A DNA stretch of 10,959 nt from RBG-16-66-20 sp035517595. GTDB taxonomy: Bacteria > Pseudomonadota > Gammaproteobacteria > Burkholderiales > SG8-39. The stretch covers positions 1-10,959 of the forward strand of contig DATIYN010000106.1 of assembly GCA_035517595.1 (NCBI GenBank), written 5' to 3'. Of this stretch, positions 1 through 6,345 are shown one piece after another (positions within the stretch are counted from its first letter, which is position 1; every line of letters starts with the position of its first letter). A model generated the notes under the pieces. It did no database searches, was not told the origin of the DNA, and worked only from the letters and a program-made list of their open reading frames with translations. Both the position numbers and the translations under genes were made by a program.

Positions 1-352
1 GCACGATGCGCGCGGCGACCTCGGCGGCGAGCGAATCGGCGAGCCCGCAGGCCATCGAGGCGAGCGTGAAGCCCGCGACCGCCGAGACGAACACGCGCTT
101 GCGCCCGAAGCGCGCGCTCATGAAGCCGGCGGTGGGGATCATGATCGCCGAGGCGACGCTGTCGGAGGTGATCACCCAGGAGATCTGGTCCTGCGTCGCC
201 GAGAAAGCGCCGCGCATCTGCGGCAGCGCGACCGAGGCGATCGTCCAGTCGATGGAGTAGAGGATGGTCGCGAGGATCACCGACGCCGAGGCGAGCGTCG
301 GGTGCCTGGCTGGAACCGCGACGCCGCTCTGAGGCGCGCCGGCTACGCTCAT
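1..352 (-). CDS. MFS drug exporter, DHA2 (EmrB/QacA) family, N-terminal part only
   Basis: This is the first 117 codons of a drug:H+ antiporter of the 14-TM DHA2 type; the gene continues beyond the left edge. Translation from the ATG at 352-350 gives a short polar N-terminus, then TM1 (about residues 20-45) with the DHA2 motif around SIDWTIASVALP. A segment WVITSDSVASAIMIP (about 59-73) forms TM2, followed by the motif-A loop GFMSARFGRKR (76-86) and the start of TM3. The start codon overlaps the stop of the HlyD-type gene (ATGA, 352-349), which is the usual emrA-emrB order and supports a tripartite-type efflux pair in the inner membrane. No Shine-Dalgarno is obvious, so translation is probably coupled. 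An Asp stands at residue 64, where relatives usually have Tyr. The substrate is unknown. The family call is secure; specificity is not. Confidence 0.9.
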   Translation of the reverse strand, partial: MSVAGAPQSGVAVPARHPTLASASVILATILYSIDWTIASVALPQMRGAFSATQDQISWVITSDSVASAIMIPTAGFMSARFGRKRVFVSAVAGFTLASMACGLADSLAAEVAARIV

Positions 353-1413
353 CGGGCGGGCTGAGCGCGCACCGGCGCGAAGACTTCGCGCAGCAGCTGG
401 AGCGCGCCGCGCTCGCGGCCGGTGTCCACGCTCACGGTCACCGTCATGCCCGCGCGCAGCGGCGGGCGCTCGCCCGTCTCCTCGACGGCGATGCGCACCG
501 GGATGCGCTGCACGACCTTGACCCAGTTGCCCGTCGCATTCTGCGGCGGCAGCACCGCGAACTCGGCGCCGGTGGCCGCGCCGATCGTCGTCACGCGCGC
601 GCGCCAGGTCACGCCCGGGTAGGCGTCGGCGGTGAATTCAGCCGCCTGGCCCTCGCGCATGTCGGTGAGCTGCGTTTCCTTGTAGTTGGCTTCGATCCAG
701 GGCGGGCTGTCGTCGACGAGGCTGAACTTGGCCGCGCCGTGCTCGACGAACTCGCCGGGCCGCAGCCGGAGGTTGCTGACGGTGCCGGGCGCGGGCGCCG
801 CCACGCGCGTGCGCGCGAGGTCCAGGCGCGCTTCGTCGCGCGCCGCGAGCGCCTGCACGTAGCGCGGGTGGCGCTCGGGCGGCGCGTCGGGCCGGCCGTC
901 GAGCGCCGCGAGCGCCCGCTCGGCGCGCTCCTGCAGCGTCTTGAGCCGCTTCCCGCCGGTGTCGACGTTGTTCTGCGCCTCGTCGTAGAGGTCCTCGCGG
1001 CTCATGCCCTTTTCCTTCATGCGCGCCTGGCGCTCCTTCTGGCGCTCGAGGAAGGGCAGGCGCGCGGCCTGCTCCTCGGCCTCGGTGCGCGCGCTGCGGT
1101 ACTCGGCGCGCAGCGTCTCGATCTCGGTGCGGATCACCCCGAGCGCGGCCTCGGCGCGCGCGAGCGCGAGCTCGTAGGGCACCGGGTCGAGGCGAAACAG
1201 CGGCGCGCCCTGCGCGACGCGCTGCTGGTCGCGCACGCTCACCTCGACGACGCGCCCGGACACTTCTGCGCTGATCGGGATCACCTGCGCCTTCACGTAG
1301 GCGTTGTCCGTCTCGGCGTAGCGCGCGCTGCGCGCGTACCAGTTCAGCGCGATCGCGGCCGCGACCAGCGGCACCCCCACCAGCAGCAGCGGGCGAAGCA
1401 GACGGCGCCGCAT
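349..1413 (-). CDS. HlyD/EmrA-family membrane fusion protein of an efflux pump
   Basis: This periplasmic adaptor links an inner-membrane exporter (the next gene, MFS) to an outer-membrane channel. With the ATG at 1413 it has 354 residues, normal for EmrA. Visible in order: a single N-terminal TM anchor (about 7-27), the first half of the lipoyl/barrel-sandwich domain (about 37-78, beginning near TDNAYV), a long alpha-helical coiled-coil hairpin (about 80-200), the second lipoyl half (ARTRVAAPAPGTVSNL, about 200-215) and the beta-barrel. The beta-barrel ends with the EmrA hallmark LPPQNATGNWVKVVQRIPV (288-306). A GTG one codon upstream (1416) is an alternative start. With ATG the junction with the SDR gene is TGATG, and with GTG it is GTGA; both imply translational coupling. 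No outer-membrane factor gene is in view; it may lie to the left or be shared. Confidence 0.93.
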   Translation of the reverse strand: MRRRLLRPLLLVGVPLVAAAIALNWYARSARYAETDNAYVKAQVIPISAEVSGRVVEVSVRDQQRVAQGAPLFRLDPVPYELALARAEAALGVIRTEIETLRAEYRSARTEAEEQAARLPFLERQKERQARMKEKGMSREDLYDEAQNNVDTGGKRLKTLQERAERALAALDGRPDAPPERHPRYVQALAARDEARLDLARTRVAAPAPGTVSNLRLRPGEFVEHGAAKFSLVDDSPPWIEANYKETQLTDMREGQAAEFTADAYPGVTWRARVTTIGAATGAEFAVLPPQNATGNWVKVVQRIPVRIAVEETGERPPLRAGMTVTVSVDTGRERGALQLLREVFAPVRAQPAR

Positions 1414-2216
1414 CACTGCCCGATCGCGAGCGCGCCGCCGCCGTCCACGAGCAGGTCGACGCCCGTGATGAAGTTCGCCTCGTCCGAGGCGAGGAACAGG
1501 GCCGCGTTGGCCACGTCCCAGGCCGTGCCCATCCTGCGGCGCAACGGCACGTGCGCGTCGCGCATCGCGGCCACCTCGGCGCGCGGCTTGCCGAGCTTGC
1601 GCGCGCGCGTGTCCACCGCCATCGGCGTGTCCATGAGGCCGGGCAGGATGACGTTCGCGCGCACGCCGTGCCCGGCGTTGTCGATCGCGAGCTGCTTTAC
1701 GAAGGCGACCATCGCCGACTTGCTCGCCTTGTAGGCGACGTAAGGGTAGCGCTCGATGGCCGCGAGCGAGGAGATCATGAGGATCACGCCGGACTTCTGC
1801 GCGCGCATCACCGGCACCGCGTGCTTGGCGGCCATCACCGCGCCGCGCAGGTTGATTGCCATCACGTTGTCGAAGGCGGCCTCGGTGATCTCGGCGAGCG
1901 GCGCGTCGCCGCCGCCGAGGGACACGCCCACGTTGTAGTGCAGGATGTCGATGCGGCCCCAGCGCTTCATCGCCTCGGCGACCATCGCCGCCATCGCGCT
2001 TTCCTTCGTCACGTCGGCCTCGAAGGCGAAGCAGTCGCCGCCTTCCTTGCGCACGAGGGCCGCCGTCTCCTCGGCGAGCGCGAGCGCGCGGTCTACCGCC
2101 ATGATCCTCGCGCCCTCCTGCGCGAAACGCAGGCAGGTCGCGCGGCCGTTGCCCAGGCCGCTGCCCGGGCTCTGGCCGGCGCCTACGACGATCGCGGTCT
2201 TGTCGCGCAGCCTCAT
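1413..2216 (-). CDS. SDR-family NAD-dependent oxidoreductase
   Basis: This 267-residue classical short-chain dehydrogenase/reductase would oxidise a hydroxyl or reduce a carbonyl on an unidentified small substrate in the cytoplasm. The catalytic residues Ser149, Tyr162 and Lys166 (YKASK) are in place. Asp42 at the end of beta-2 (AVDRA) suggests NAD(H) preference. The nucleotide loop is GAGQSPGSGLGNG (12-24), longer than the usual TGxxxGxG. The usual NNAG is HYNVG (93-97). The C-terminus has the standard LPGLMDTPM and FLASDEANFITG...VDGG segments. It starts at ATG 2216, 10 bp after the Bug gene; an AGGAG at 2234-2230 lies 13 nt upstream, rather far. It overlaps the adaptor gene downstream. Its place between a binding protein and an exporter suggests it modifies the compound handled by the operon (inference). 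Confidence 0.92.
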   Translation of the reverse strand: MRLRDKTAIVVGAGQSPGSGLGNGRATCLRFAQEGARIMAVDRALALAEETAALVRKEGGDCFAFEADVTKESAMAAMVAEAMKRWGRIDILHYNVGVSLGGGDAPLAEITEAAFDNVMAINLRGAVMAAKHAVPVMRAQKSGVILMISSLAAIERYPYVAYKASKSAMVAFVKQLAIDNAGHGVRANVILPGLMDTPMAVDTRARKLGKPRAEVAAMRDAHVPLRRRMGTAWDVANAALFLASDEANFITGVDLLVDGGGALAIGQ

Positions 2217-2226
2217 GCCGGCCGCA

Positions 2227-3186
2227 TCACTCCTGCTTCATGCCGGTCGCCTTGACCACCGGCGCCCACTTGACGATCTCCGCGCGCAGGAACTTGTCGA
2301 ACTGCTCGATCGACATGCCCATCGGCATCGCGCCCTGCTTGGCCCAGGCCTCGCGCACTTCCGGCGTGCCGATCACCTTGTTCACCTCGGCGTTCAGCCG
2401 CTCCAGCACCGGGTGCGGCGTGCCCGCGGGCGCCATCAGGCCCAGCCAGATGCCGGCCTCGTAGCCCGGCACGCCCGCTTCGGCGAGCGTCGGCACGTCG
2501 GGCAGAACCGTCGAGCGCGTCTTGCCGGTGGTGCCCAGCGCCCGCAGCTTGCCGGCGCGCACGTTGGGCGCCATCGTCGTGATCGCGTCGAGCATCATCT
2601 GCACCTGCCCGCCGAGGATGCCGGTGCGCGCGCCGTCGCTGCCCTTGAACGGCACGTGCACGATGTCCACGCCGGCCATCAGCTTGAAGAGCTCGCCGGC
2701 CATGTGGTACGGCGTGCCCGGCCCGGAGGAGGCGTAGTTGAGCTTGCCGGGCTTCGCCTTCGCGAGCGCGATGAACTCCTTGAGGTCGTTCGCCGGCACC
2801 GAGGGGTGCACGACCATGATCAGGTCGGAGTAGTTCACGCCCGTGATCGGCGCGAGGTCCTTCATGAGGTCGTAGGGCTTCTTCGGGATCAGCGTCTCGT
2901 TGACCGTGTGCGTGTTCGACATCATGAGCAGCGTGTAGCCGTCGGGCGCGGATTTCGCGACCGCGTCGGTGCCGATCACGGCGCCGCCGCCCGGGCGGTC
3001 CTCGATCACGAACGGCTGGCCGAGCGTCTCCGAGAGCTTCGCGCCGATGAAGCGCGCGTAGATGTCGGCCGGCCCGCCCGCGCCGTAGGGCACGATGATC
3101 TTCACCGAGCGCGCCGGATAGGCCTGGGCTTGAAGTTCTCCATGAAAGAAAAGAACACCCAACAGCAGAGCCGCGATGCGGATCAT
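2227..3186 (-). CDS. Bug/TctC-family tripartite tricarboxylate transporter substrate-binding protein
   Basis: This periplasmic solute-binding protein has 319 residues, the normal family length. A Sec signal peptide is visible (Arg3, hydrophobic 4-14, likely cleavage after AQA at residue 22). Family landmarks follow: IVPYGAGGPADIYAR (31-45), the EDRPGGGAVIG loop (62-72), SAPDGYTLL (79-87), YASSGPGTPYHMAGELFK (151-168), HVPFKGSDGARTGILGG (177-193) and LPDVPTLAEAGVPG near the C-terminal third. Bug proteins usually bind carboxylates or other small anionic metabolites; the ligand cannot be read from the sequence. No TctA/TctB membrane partners are present, so it is an orphan here, as most Bug proteins are. 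It is the first gene of the minus-strand operon, with a strong AGGAGG at 3197-3192 five bases before ATG. The first codons are markedly less GC-rich than the rest, common at translation starts. Confidence 0.94.
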   Translation of the reverse strand: MIRIAALLLGVLFFHGELQAQAYPARSVKIIVPYGAGGPADIYARFIGAKLSETLGQPFVIEDRPGGGAVIGTDAVAKSAPDGYTLLMMSNTHTVNETLIPKKPYDLMKDLAPITGVNYSDLIMVVHPSVPANDLKEFIALAKAKPGKLNYASSGPGTPYHMAGELFKLMAGVDIVHVPFKGSDGARTGILGGQVQMMLDAITTMAPNVRAGKLRALGTTGKTRSTVLPDVPTLAEAGVPGYEAGIWLGLMAPAGTPHPVLERLNAEVNKVIGTPEVREAWAKQGAMPMGMSIEQFDKFLRAEIVKWAPVVKATGMKQE

Positions 3187-3191
3187 GAGCT

Positions 3192-3197
3192 CCTCCT
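3192..3197 (-). promoter_or_regulatory. Ribosome binding site of the Bug-family gene
   Basis: The minus strand reads AGGAGG here, a perfect anti-16S match, five bases before the ATG at 3186. It fixes the start of the first gene of the minus-strand operon. Confidence 0.85.
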
Positions 3198-3218
3198 CGG
3201 TCGAAGCTTAGAATACCC

Positions 3219-3224
3219 GGAAGG
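3219..3224 (+). promoter_or_regulatory. Ribosome binding site of the IlvD/Edd-family gene
   Basis: GGAAGG followed by AA and then ATG at 3227. The purine-rich stretch is a fair anti-16S match but sits unusually close (2 nt) to the start. No other Met or upstream in-frame ATG offers a better start before residue 86, so ATG 3227 is kept. Confidence 0.5.
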
Positions 3225-3226
3225 AA

Positions 3227-4915
3227 ATGAACACCCGCAAATCGAAATTCATTCCGATCCTTCCCTCGCGCGTCACCGTCGAGGGCCTGGACCGCGCGCC
3301 GCACCGCGCTTTCCTGCGCGGGCTCGGCCTCTCGGACCAGGACATCGCGCGGCCGTTCGTGGGCGTGGCTTCCACCGACGGGCGCGTCACGCCCTGCAAC
3401 GCGCTGCTCGGTCAGCTCGCAAAGGACGCCTGCGCGGGCGTGCGCGACGCGGGCGGCGTGCCGTTCGACTTCGCCTCGATCTCGGTCGCCGACTCGATGT
3501 CGATGAACCACGCCGGCATGCGCTATTCGCTGGTGTCGCGCGAGATCATCGCCGACGGCGTCGAGGCGGTGTGCCGCGGGCATGCCTACGACGCGCTCGT
3601 CGGCTTCGCCGGCTGCGACAAGACGCTGCCCGGCATGATGATGGCGATGGTGCGGCTCAACCTGCCCTCCGTCTTCATGTACGGCGGCGCGGCGCTGCCC
3701 GGGCGGCTGCACGGCAAGGACGTCACGGTGCTGGACGCCTACGAAGCGGTCGGCGGCGTCTACGCGGGCACGGTCACGCGCAAGGAGCTCGATACGCTGG
3801 AGCACGTCTGCCTGCCGGGCCCCGGCGCCTGCCCGGGCCAGTTCAGCGCGAACACCATGGCGATGGTTTCCGAGACGCTCGGCCTCGCGCTGCCTGGATC
3901 GGCCACGATGCCCGCAGTCGACCCGGCACGCGGTGCCCAGGCACGCGAGGCGGGGCGCGTAGCGATGGAGATCCTGAAGAAGGGCGGCCCGCTGCCGCGC
4001 GAGCTCGTGACGAGGAAGAGCCTGGAGAACGCCTGCGCGGCGGTCGCGGCGACCGGGGGCTCCACCAACGCCGGGCTTCACATTCCCGCGATCGCGCACG
4101 AGGCGGGCATCCGCTTCTCGCTCGACGACCTCGCGCGCGTGTCGAAGCGCACGCCTTACCTCGCCGACATGAAGCCGGGCGGCAAGTACCTCGCCAAGGA
4201 CCTGCACGAGGTCGGCGGCGTCTACGCGGTGCTGCGCGAGCTGCTGAAGAAGGGCGCGCTGCACGGCGATTGCCTGACCATTTTCGGGACGACCCTGGAA
4301 AGCGAATTGCGCTCGCATCCCGGTGCCGACGGCAAGGTGATCCCGCGGCGGCCGATCACGCCGACGGGCGGCCTCGTGGTGCTGAAAGGAAATCTCGCGC
4401 CCGACGGCGCGCTGCTGAAGGTCGCCGGCCTGAAGAAGCTGCGCTTCGAGGGCCGCGCGCGCGTCTTCGACTCGGAGGAGGCCTGCGTGGAGGTCGTGCG
4501 CAAGCGCTCCTACCGGCCGGGCGACGTGCTCGTCATCCGCTACGAGGGCCCGAGGGGCGGCCCGGGCATGCGCGAGATGCTCGGCGTCACGGCGCTGCTC
4601 TACGGCCAGGGCGCGGGCGAGCAGGTGGCGCTCGTGACCGACGGCCGCTTCTCCGGCGCGACGCGCGGCATGATGGTGGGCTATGTTTCCCCCGAGGCGA
4701 TCGACGGCGGCCCGCTCGCGCTCGTCAGGGACGGGGACAGGATCGCCATAGACGCAGTCAGGGGTTCGCTTTCAGTTGATCTTTCCGCCGGTGAGATGAA
4801 GAAACGATCCCCCAGGAAACCCAAGCGGTCTCTTTCCGGCGTACTCGAAAAATACGCGGCGCAGGTCGGCAGCGCCTTCCGCGGCGCCGTGACGCACAGC
4901 GGGCCGCGCAAATGA
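3227..4915 (+). CDS. IlvD/Edd-family dehydratase (dihydroxy-acid dehydratase-like)
   Basis: This cytoplasmic Fe-S dehydratase removes water from a 2,3-dihydroxy acid to give a 2-keto acid. At 562 residues it is full length for IlvD. The three cluster cysteines are present: Cys57 (VTPCN), Cys130 (GCDKTLPG) and Cys202 (GPGACPGQ). Three Cys in these positions suggest a [2Fe-2S] type enzyme. Metal and active-site elements are VADSMSMNHAGMRYS (87-101), Lys132, GGSTNAGLH (277-285), YEGPRGGPGMREM (439-451) and the Ser476 loop GRFSGATRG. The third motif reads GACPGQFSANTM, whereas GACGG is typical; Pro203 is unusual. Resemblance is to dihydroxy-acid rather than sugar-acid dehydratases. It is not beside other branched-chain biosynthesis genes but diverges from a Bug operon and overlaps a beta-hydroxyacid dehydrogenase gene, so a catabolic paralogue seems more likely than housekeeping IlvD (inference). 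Codon use shifts to more A/T-ending codons near its 3' end. Confidence 0.92.
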   Translation: MNTRKSKFIPILPSRVTVEGLDRAPHRAFLRGLGLSDQDIARPFVGVASTDGRVTPCNALLGQLAKDACAGVRDAGGVPFDFASISVADSMSMNHAGMRYSLVSREIIADGVEAVCRGHAYDALVGFAGCDKTLPGMMMAMVRLNLPSVFMYGGAALPGRLHGKDVTVLDAYEAVGGVYAGTVTRKELDTLEHVCLPGPGACPGQFSANTMAMVSETLGLALPGSATMPAVDPARGAQAREAGRVAMEILKKGGPLPRELVTRKSLENACAAVAATGGSTNAGLHIPAIAHEAGIRFSLDDLARVSKRTPYLADMKPGGKYLAKDLHEVGGVYAVLRELLKKGALHGDCLTIFGTTLESELRSHPGADGKVIPRRPITPTGGLVVLKGNLAPDGALLKVAGLKKLRFEGRARVFDSEEACVEVVRKRSYRPGDVLVIRYEGPRGGPGMREMLGVTALLYGQGAGEQVALVTDGRFSGATRGMMVGYVSPEAIDGGPLALVRDGDRIAIDAVRGSLSVDLSAGEMKKRSPRKPKRSLSGVLEKYAAQVGSAFRGAVTHSGPRK

Positions 4916-5778
4916 GGCTGGGCTACATCGGCATCGGCCTGATGGGCAAGCCCATGGTGCTGCGGCTGCTCGCCGCGGGCCACGAGGTCACGGTCTGGAA
5001 CCGCAGCAAGGACAAGCTCCAGCCCGTGCTGGAGAAGGGCGCGAAGGCCGCCGAGTCGCCGGCGGCGGTCGCGCGTGCTTCCGAGATCCTCATGATGTGC
5101 GTGACCGACCAGAAAGCCGAGGAAGAGGTCTTGTTTTCGGCCCGAGGAATCTTTGAAAGCGGCGCGAGAAATCTCCTGGTCATCGATTTCTCCAGCATTG
5201 CGCCGTCTTCAGCCCGCAGTTTCTCCGAAAGATTGGGAACCAAAGGCATCGCGATGATCGACGCTCCGGTCTCCGGCGGCGTCCCCGGAGCGGAGCAGGG
5301 CACGCTCGCGATCATGGCGGGCGGGCGCGCCGAGGACATCGAGCGCGCGCGCCCCGTAGTGATGCACCTCGCGCAGCGCTTCACGCGCATGGGCGATTCG
5401 GGCGCGGGGCAGGTGACGAAGCTCTGCAACCAGATCATCGTGGGAAGCCTGTTCCCGGTGCTCGCCGAGGCGGTCCGCCTTGCTGAGGCCGCCGGCGTGG
5501 ACGCGAAGATGCTGCCCGAGGCGCTCAAGGGCGGCTTCGCCGACTCGCTGCCGCTACAGGTGTTCGGCGCGCGCATGGCGATGCGCAATTTCGAGCCGCC
5601 GCTCGGCACCAACGCGATCATGCTGAAGGATCTGGAGAACGCCGCTGCGGTGGCGAAGGCGTGCGGCGTCTCCCTGGTGATGGCGCAGGCCGCCGCCGAG
5701 CTCTATCGTCTGCTCAAATCCCAGGGCAGAGGCGACCAGGACCCGGCGGTCCTGGTCGAGCTGCAGTCGCGGAGTTAG
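4912..5778 (+). CDS. NAD(P)-dependent beta-hydroxyacid dehydrogenase (3-hydroxyisobutyrate dehydrogenase / tartronate semialdehyde reductase family)
   Basis: This 288-residue cytoplasmic enzyme is of normal length for the family, which interconverts beta-hydroxy acids and semialdehydes. The Rossmann loop is GIGLMGKPM (7-15). Arg31 after beta-2 (WNRSKDK) favours NADP(H) over NAD. The substrate loop is DAPVSGGVPGAEQGTLAIMAGG (about 117-138). The catalytic Lys170 lies in GAGQVTKLCNQ, with Asn173, and the C-terminal all-alpha half holds the conserved KDLENA (239-244). Its ATG overlaps the dehydratase stop (ATGA, 4912-4915), implying coupled translation and a shared pathway. Candidate reactions include 3-hydroxyisobutyrate oxidation, tartronate semialdehyde reduction or a threonate-type oxidation; the sequence does not decide. 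A stretch around 5125-5270 uses many A/T-ending codons, unlike the rest. Confidence 0.93.
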   Translation: MRLGYIGIGLMGKPMVLRLLAAGHEVTVWNRSKDKLQPVLEKGAKAAESPAAVARASEILMMCVTDQKAEEEVLFSARGIFESGARNLLVIDFSSIAPSSARSFSERLGTKGIAMIDAPVSGGVPGAEQGTLAIMAGGRAEDIERARPVVMHLAQRFTRMGDSGAGQVTKLCNQIIVGSLFPVLAEAVRLAEAAGVDAKMLPEALKGGFADSLPLQVFGARMAMRNFEPPLGTNAIMLKDLENAAAVAKACGVSLVMAQAAAELYRLLKSQGRGDQDPAVLVELQSRS

Positions 5779-5793
5779 CGAGAAGCTGGCGCC

Positions 5794-6249
5794 TCAGAAC
5801 ATGCGCTGAATGGCCACCGGGTCGTTGGCCGCCGCCAGCCTGTTGCGAAAGTCTTCGTCGGCGAACAGGCCCGAAACCGCCGCCAGGATCTTCAGGTGTT
5901 CCTCGTTCGCATCCTCGGGCACCAGGATCACGAAGAGCACGGACACCGGCTTTCGATCCGGTGCGCCGAACGCAATCGGACGCTTGGTGCAAAGCAGAGC
6001 GACGATCGGTTCGCGAATTCCTGCAATGCGGGCGTGCGGGACCGCTACCCCGTGCCCGAGCCCGGTCGATCCCAGTTGCTCCCGCCGCCAGAGGGCCCGG
6101 AAGACCGCGGCATGGTCGATGTGGTGGCGATGCTCCACCATCAGCGCGGCAGCCTCGAACGCCCGCATCTTGTCGGGAACGTCGAGCGCCACCGCGACAT
6201 CCTCGCTGGAAAGGAAGCGGCCGATGAGCGACACGCGTGGGATTTTCAC
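5794..6249 (-). CDS. PtsN-like EIIA(Ntr) domain protein (PTS IIA type 2)
   Basis: This 151-residue cytoplasmic single-domain phosphocarrier resembles nitrogen-PTS EIIA. The phosphoacceptor His72 sits in the signature STGLGHGVAVPHARI (61-75). Conserved flanks are ALDVPDKMRAFEAAA (21-35), VFRALWRREQLGSTGLG and VSVLFVILVPEDANEEHLKIL (102-122). The family regulates by protein binding (for example KdpD, TrkA and stress pathways in E. coli) rather than transporting sugar. The start is a GTG at 6249 without a good ribosome binding site; a stop lies 8 codons upstream, and GTG 6234 would match the usual PtsN N-terminus (VSLIGRFL) about as well. It is not beside rpoN, hpf or rapZ, the normal ptsN setting, so it is probably a paralogue. 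It lies downstream of the aldolase on the same strand and ends 15 bp from the converging dehydrogenase gene. Confidence 0.88.
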   Translation of the reverse strand: MKIPRVSLIGRFLSSEDVAVALDVPDKMRAFEAAALMVEHRHHIDHAAVFRALWRREQLGSTGLGHGVAVPHARIAGIREPIVALLCTKRPIAFGAPDRKPVSVLFVILVPEDANEEHLKILAAVSGLFADEDFRNRLAAANDPVAIQRMF

Positions 6250-6325
6250 CGCAAAGCCGTAAAGAATCCATCAATCTGTCGGCGAGGAAGCGCGTATCGA
6301 CTAGGCGCTTCATGCCCGCGGAAGG

Positions 6326-6345
6326 AAAGGGGACCTGATCCCTTT
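6326..6345. repeat. Short inverted repeat AAAGGG-N8-CCCTTT
   Basis: A 6-bp perfect stem (6326-6331 with 6340-6345) with an 8-nt loop, overlapping the TAA stop of the aldolase gene. It could form a weak hairpin in the transcript between the aldolase and PtsN-like genes, but no clean T-run follows, so a strong intrinsic terminator is unlikely. The pattern resembles REP-like palindromes dispersed in some betaproteobacterial genomes; that needs a genome-wide count. Confidence 0.5.

Larger units (their letters stand above)
3187..3226. promoter_or_regulatory. 40-bp divergent control region between the two operons
   Basis: The only non-coding DNA between two divergent operons. It is less GC-rich than its surroundings and holds both ribosome binding sites. 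On the plus strand TAGAAT (3209-3214) resembles a -10 box but has no good -35, and transcription from it would leave almost no leader. On the minus strand TATTCT (3215-3210) is a weak -10 candidate. With so little room, at least one promoter probably lies inside the opposing coding sequence. No clear operator palindrome was seen. Confidence 0.4.

Noticed and set aside
3209..3214. TAGAAT as a firm -10 promoter for the dehydratase operon
   Set aside because: Good -10 match but no -35 at 16-18 bp, and it would give an almost leaderless transcript. It is mentioned only as a weak candidate in the intergenic entry.
2213..4318. 701-codon minus-strand open frame across the Bug gene and antisense to the dehydratase
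   Set aside because: Low-complexity, Arg/Ala-rich translation without recognisable motifs. The Bug and IlvD-like frames are clearly the coding ones.
1945..4779. Very long open frame on the plus strand (944 codons), largely antisense to the SDR and Bug genes and overlapping the dehydratase
   Set aside because: Its translation is Arg/Ala/His-rich with no domain, and the known genes explain the same DNA in other frames. It is an artefact of the high GC content.
5779..5793. Possible terminator between the converging dehydrogenase and PtsN-like genes
   Set aside because: The 15-bp gap shows no convincing stem-loop or T-run.
5714..6313. Alternative minus-strand frame of 199 codons over the PtsN-like gene, starting with ATG and considered as a frameshifted N-terminus
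   Set aside because: The PtsN homology is continuous from about residue 6 to the end in its own frame, so no frameshift is needed and this frame encodes nothing recognisable.
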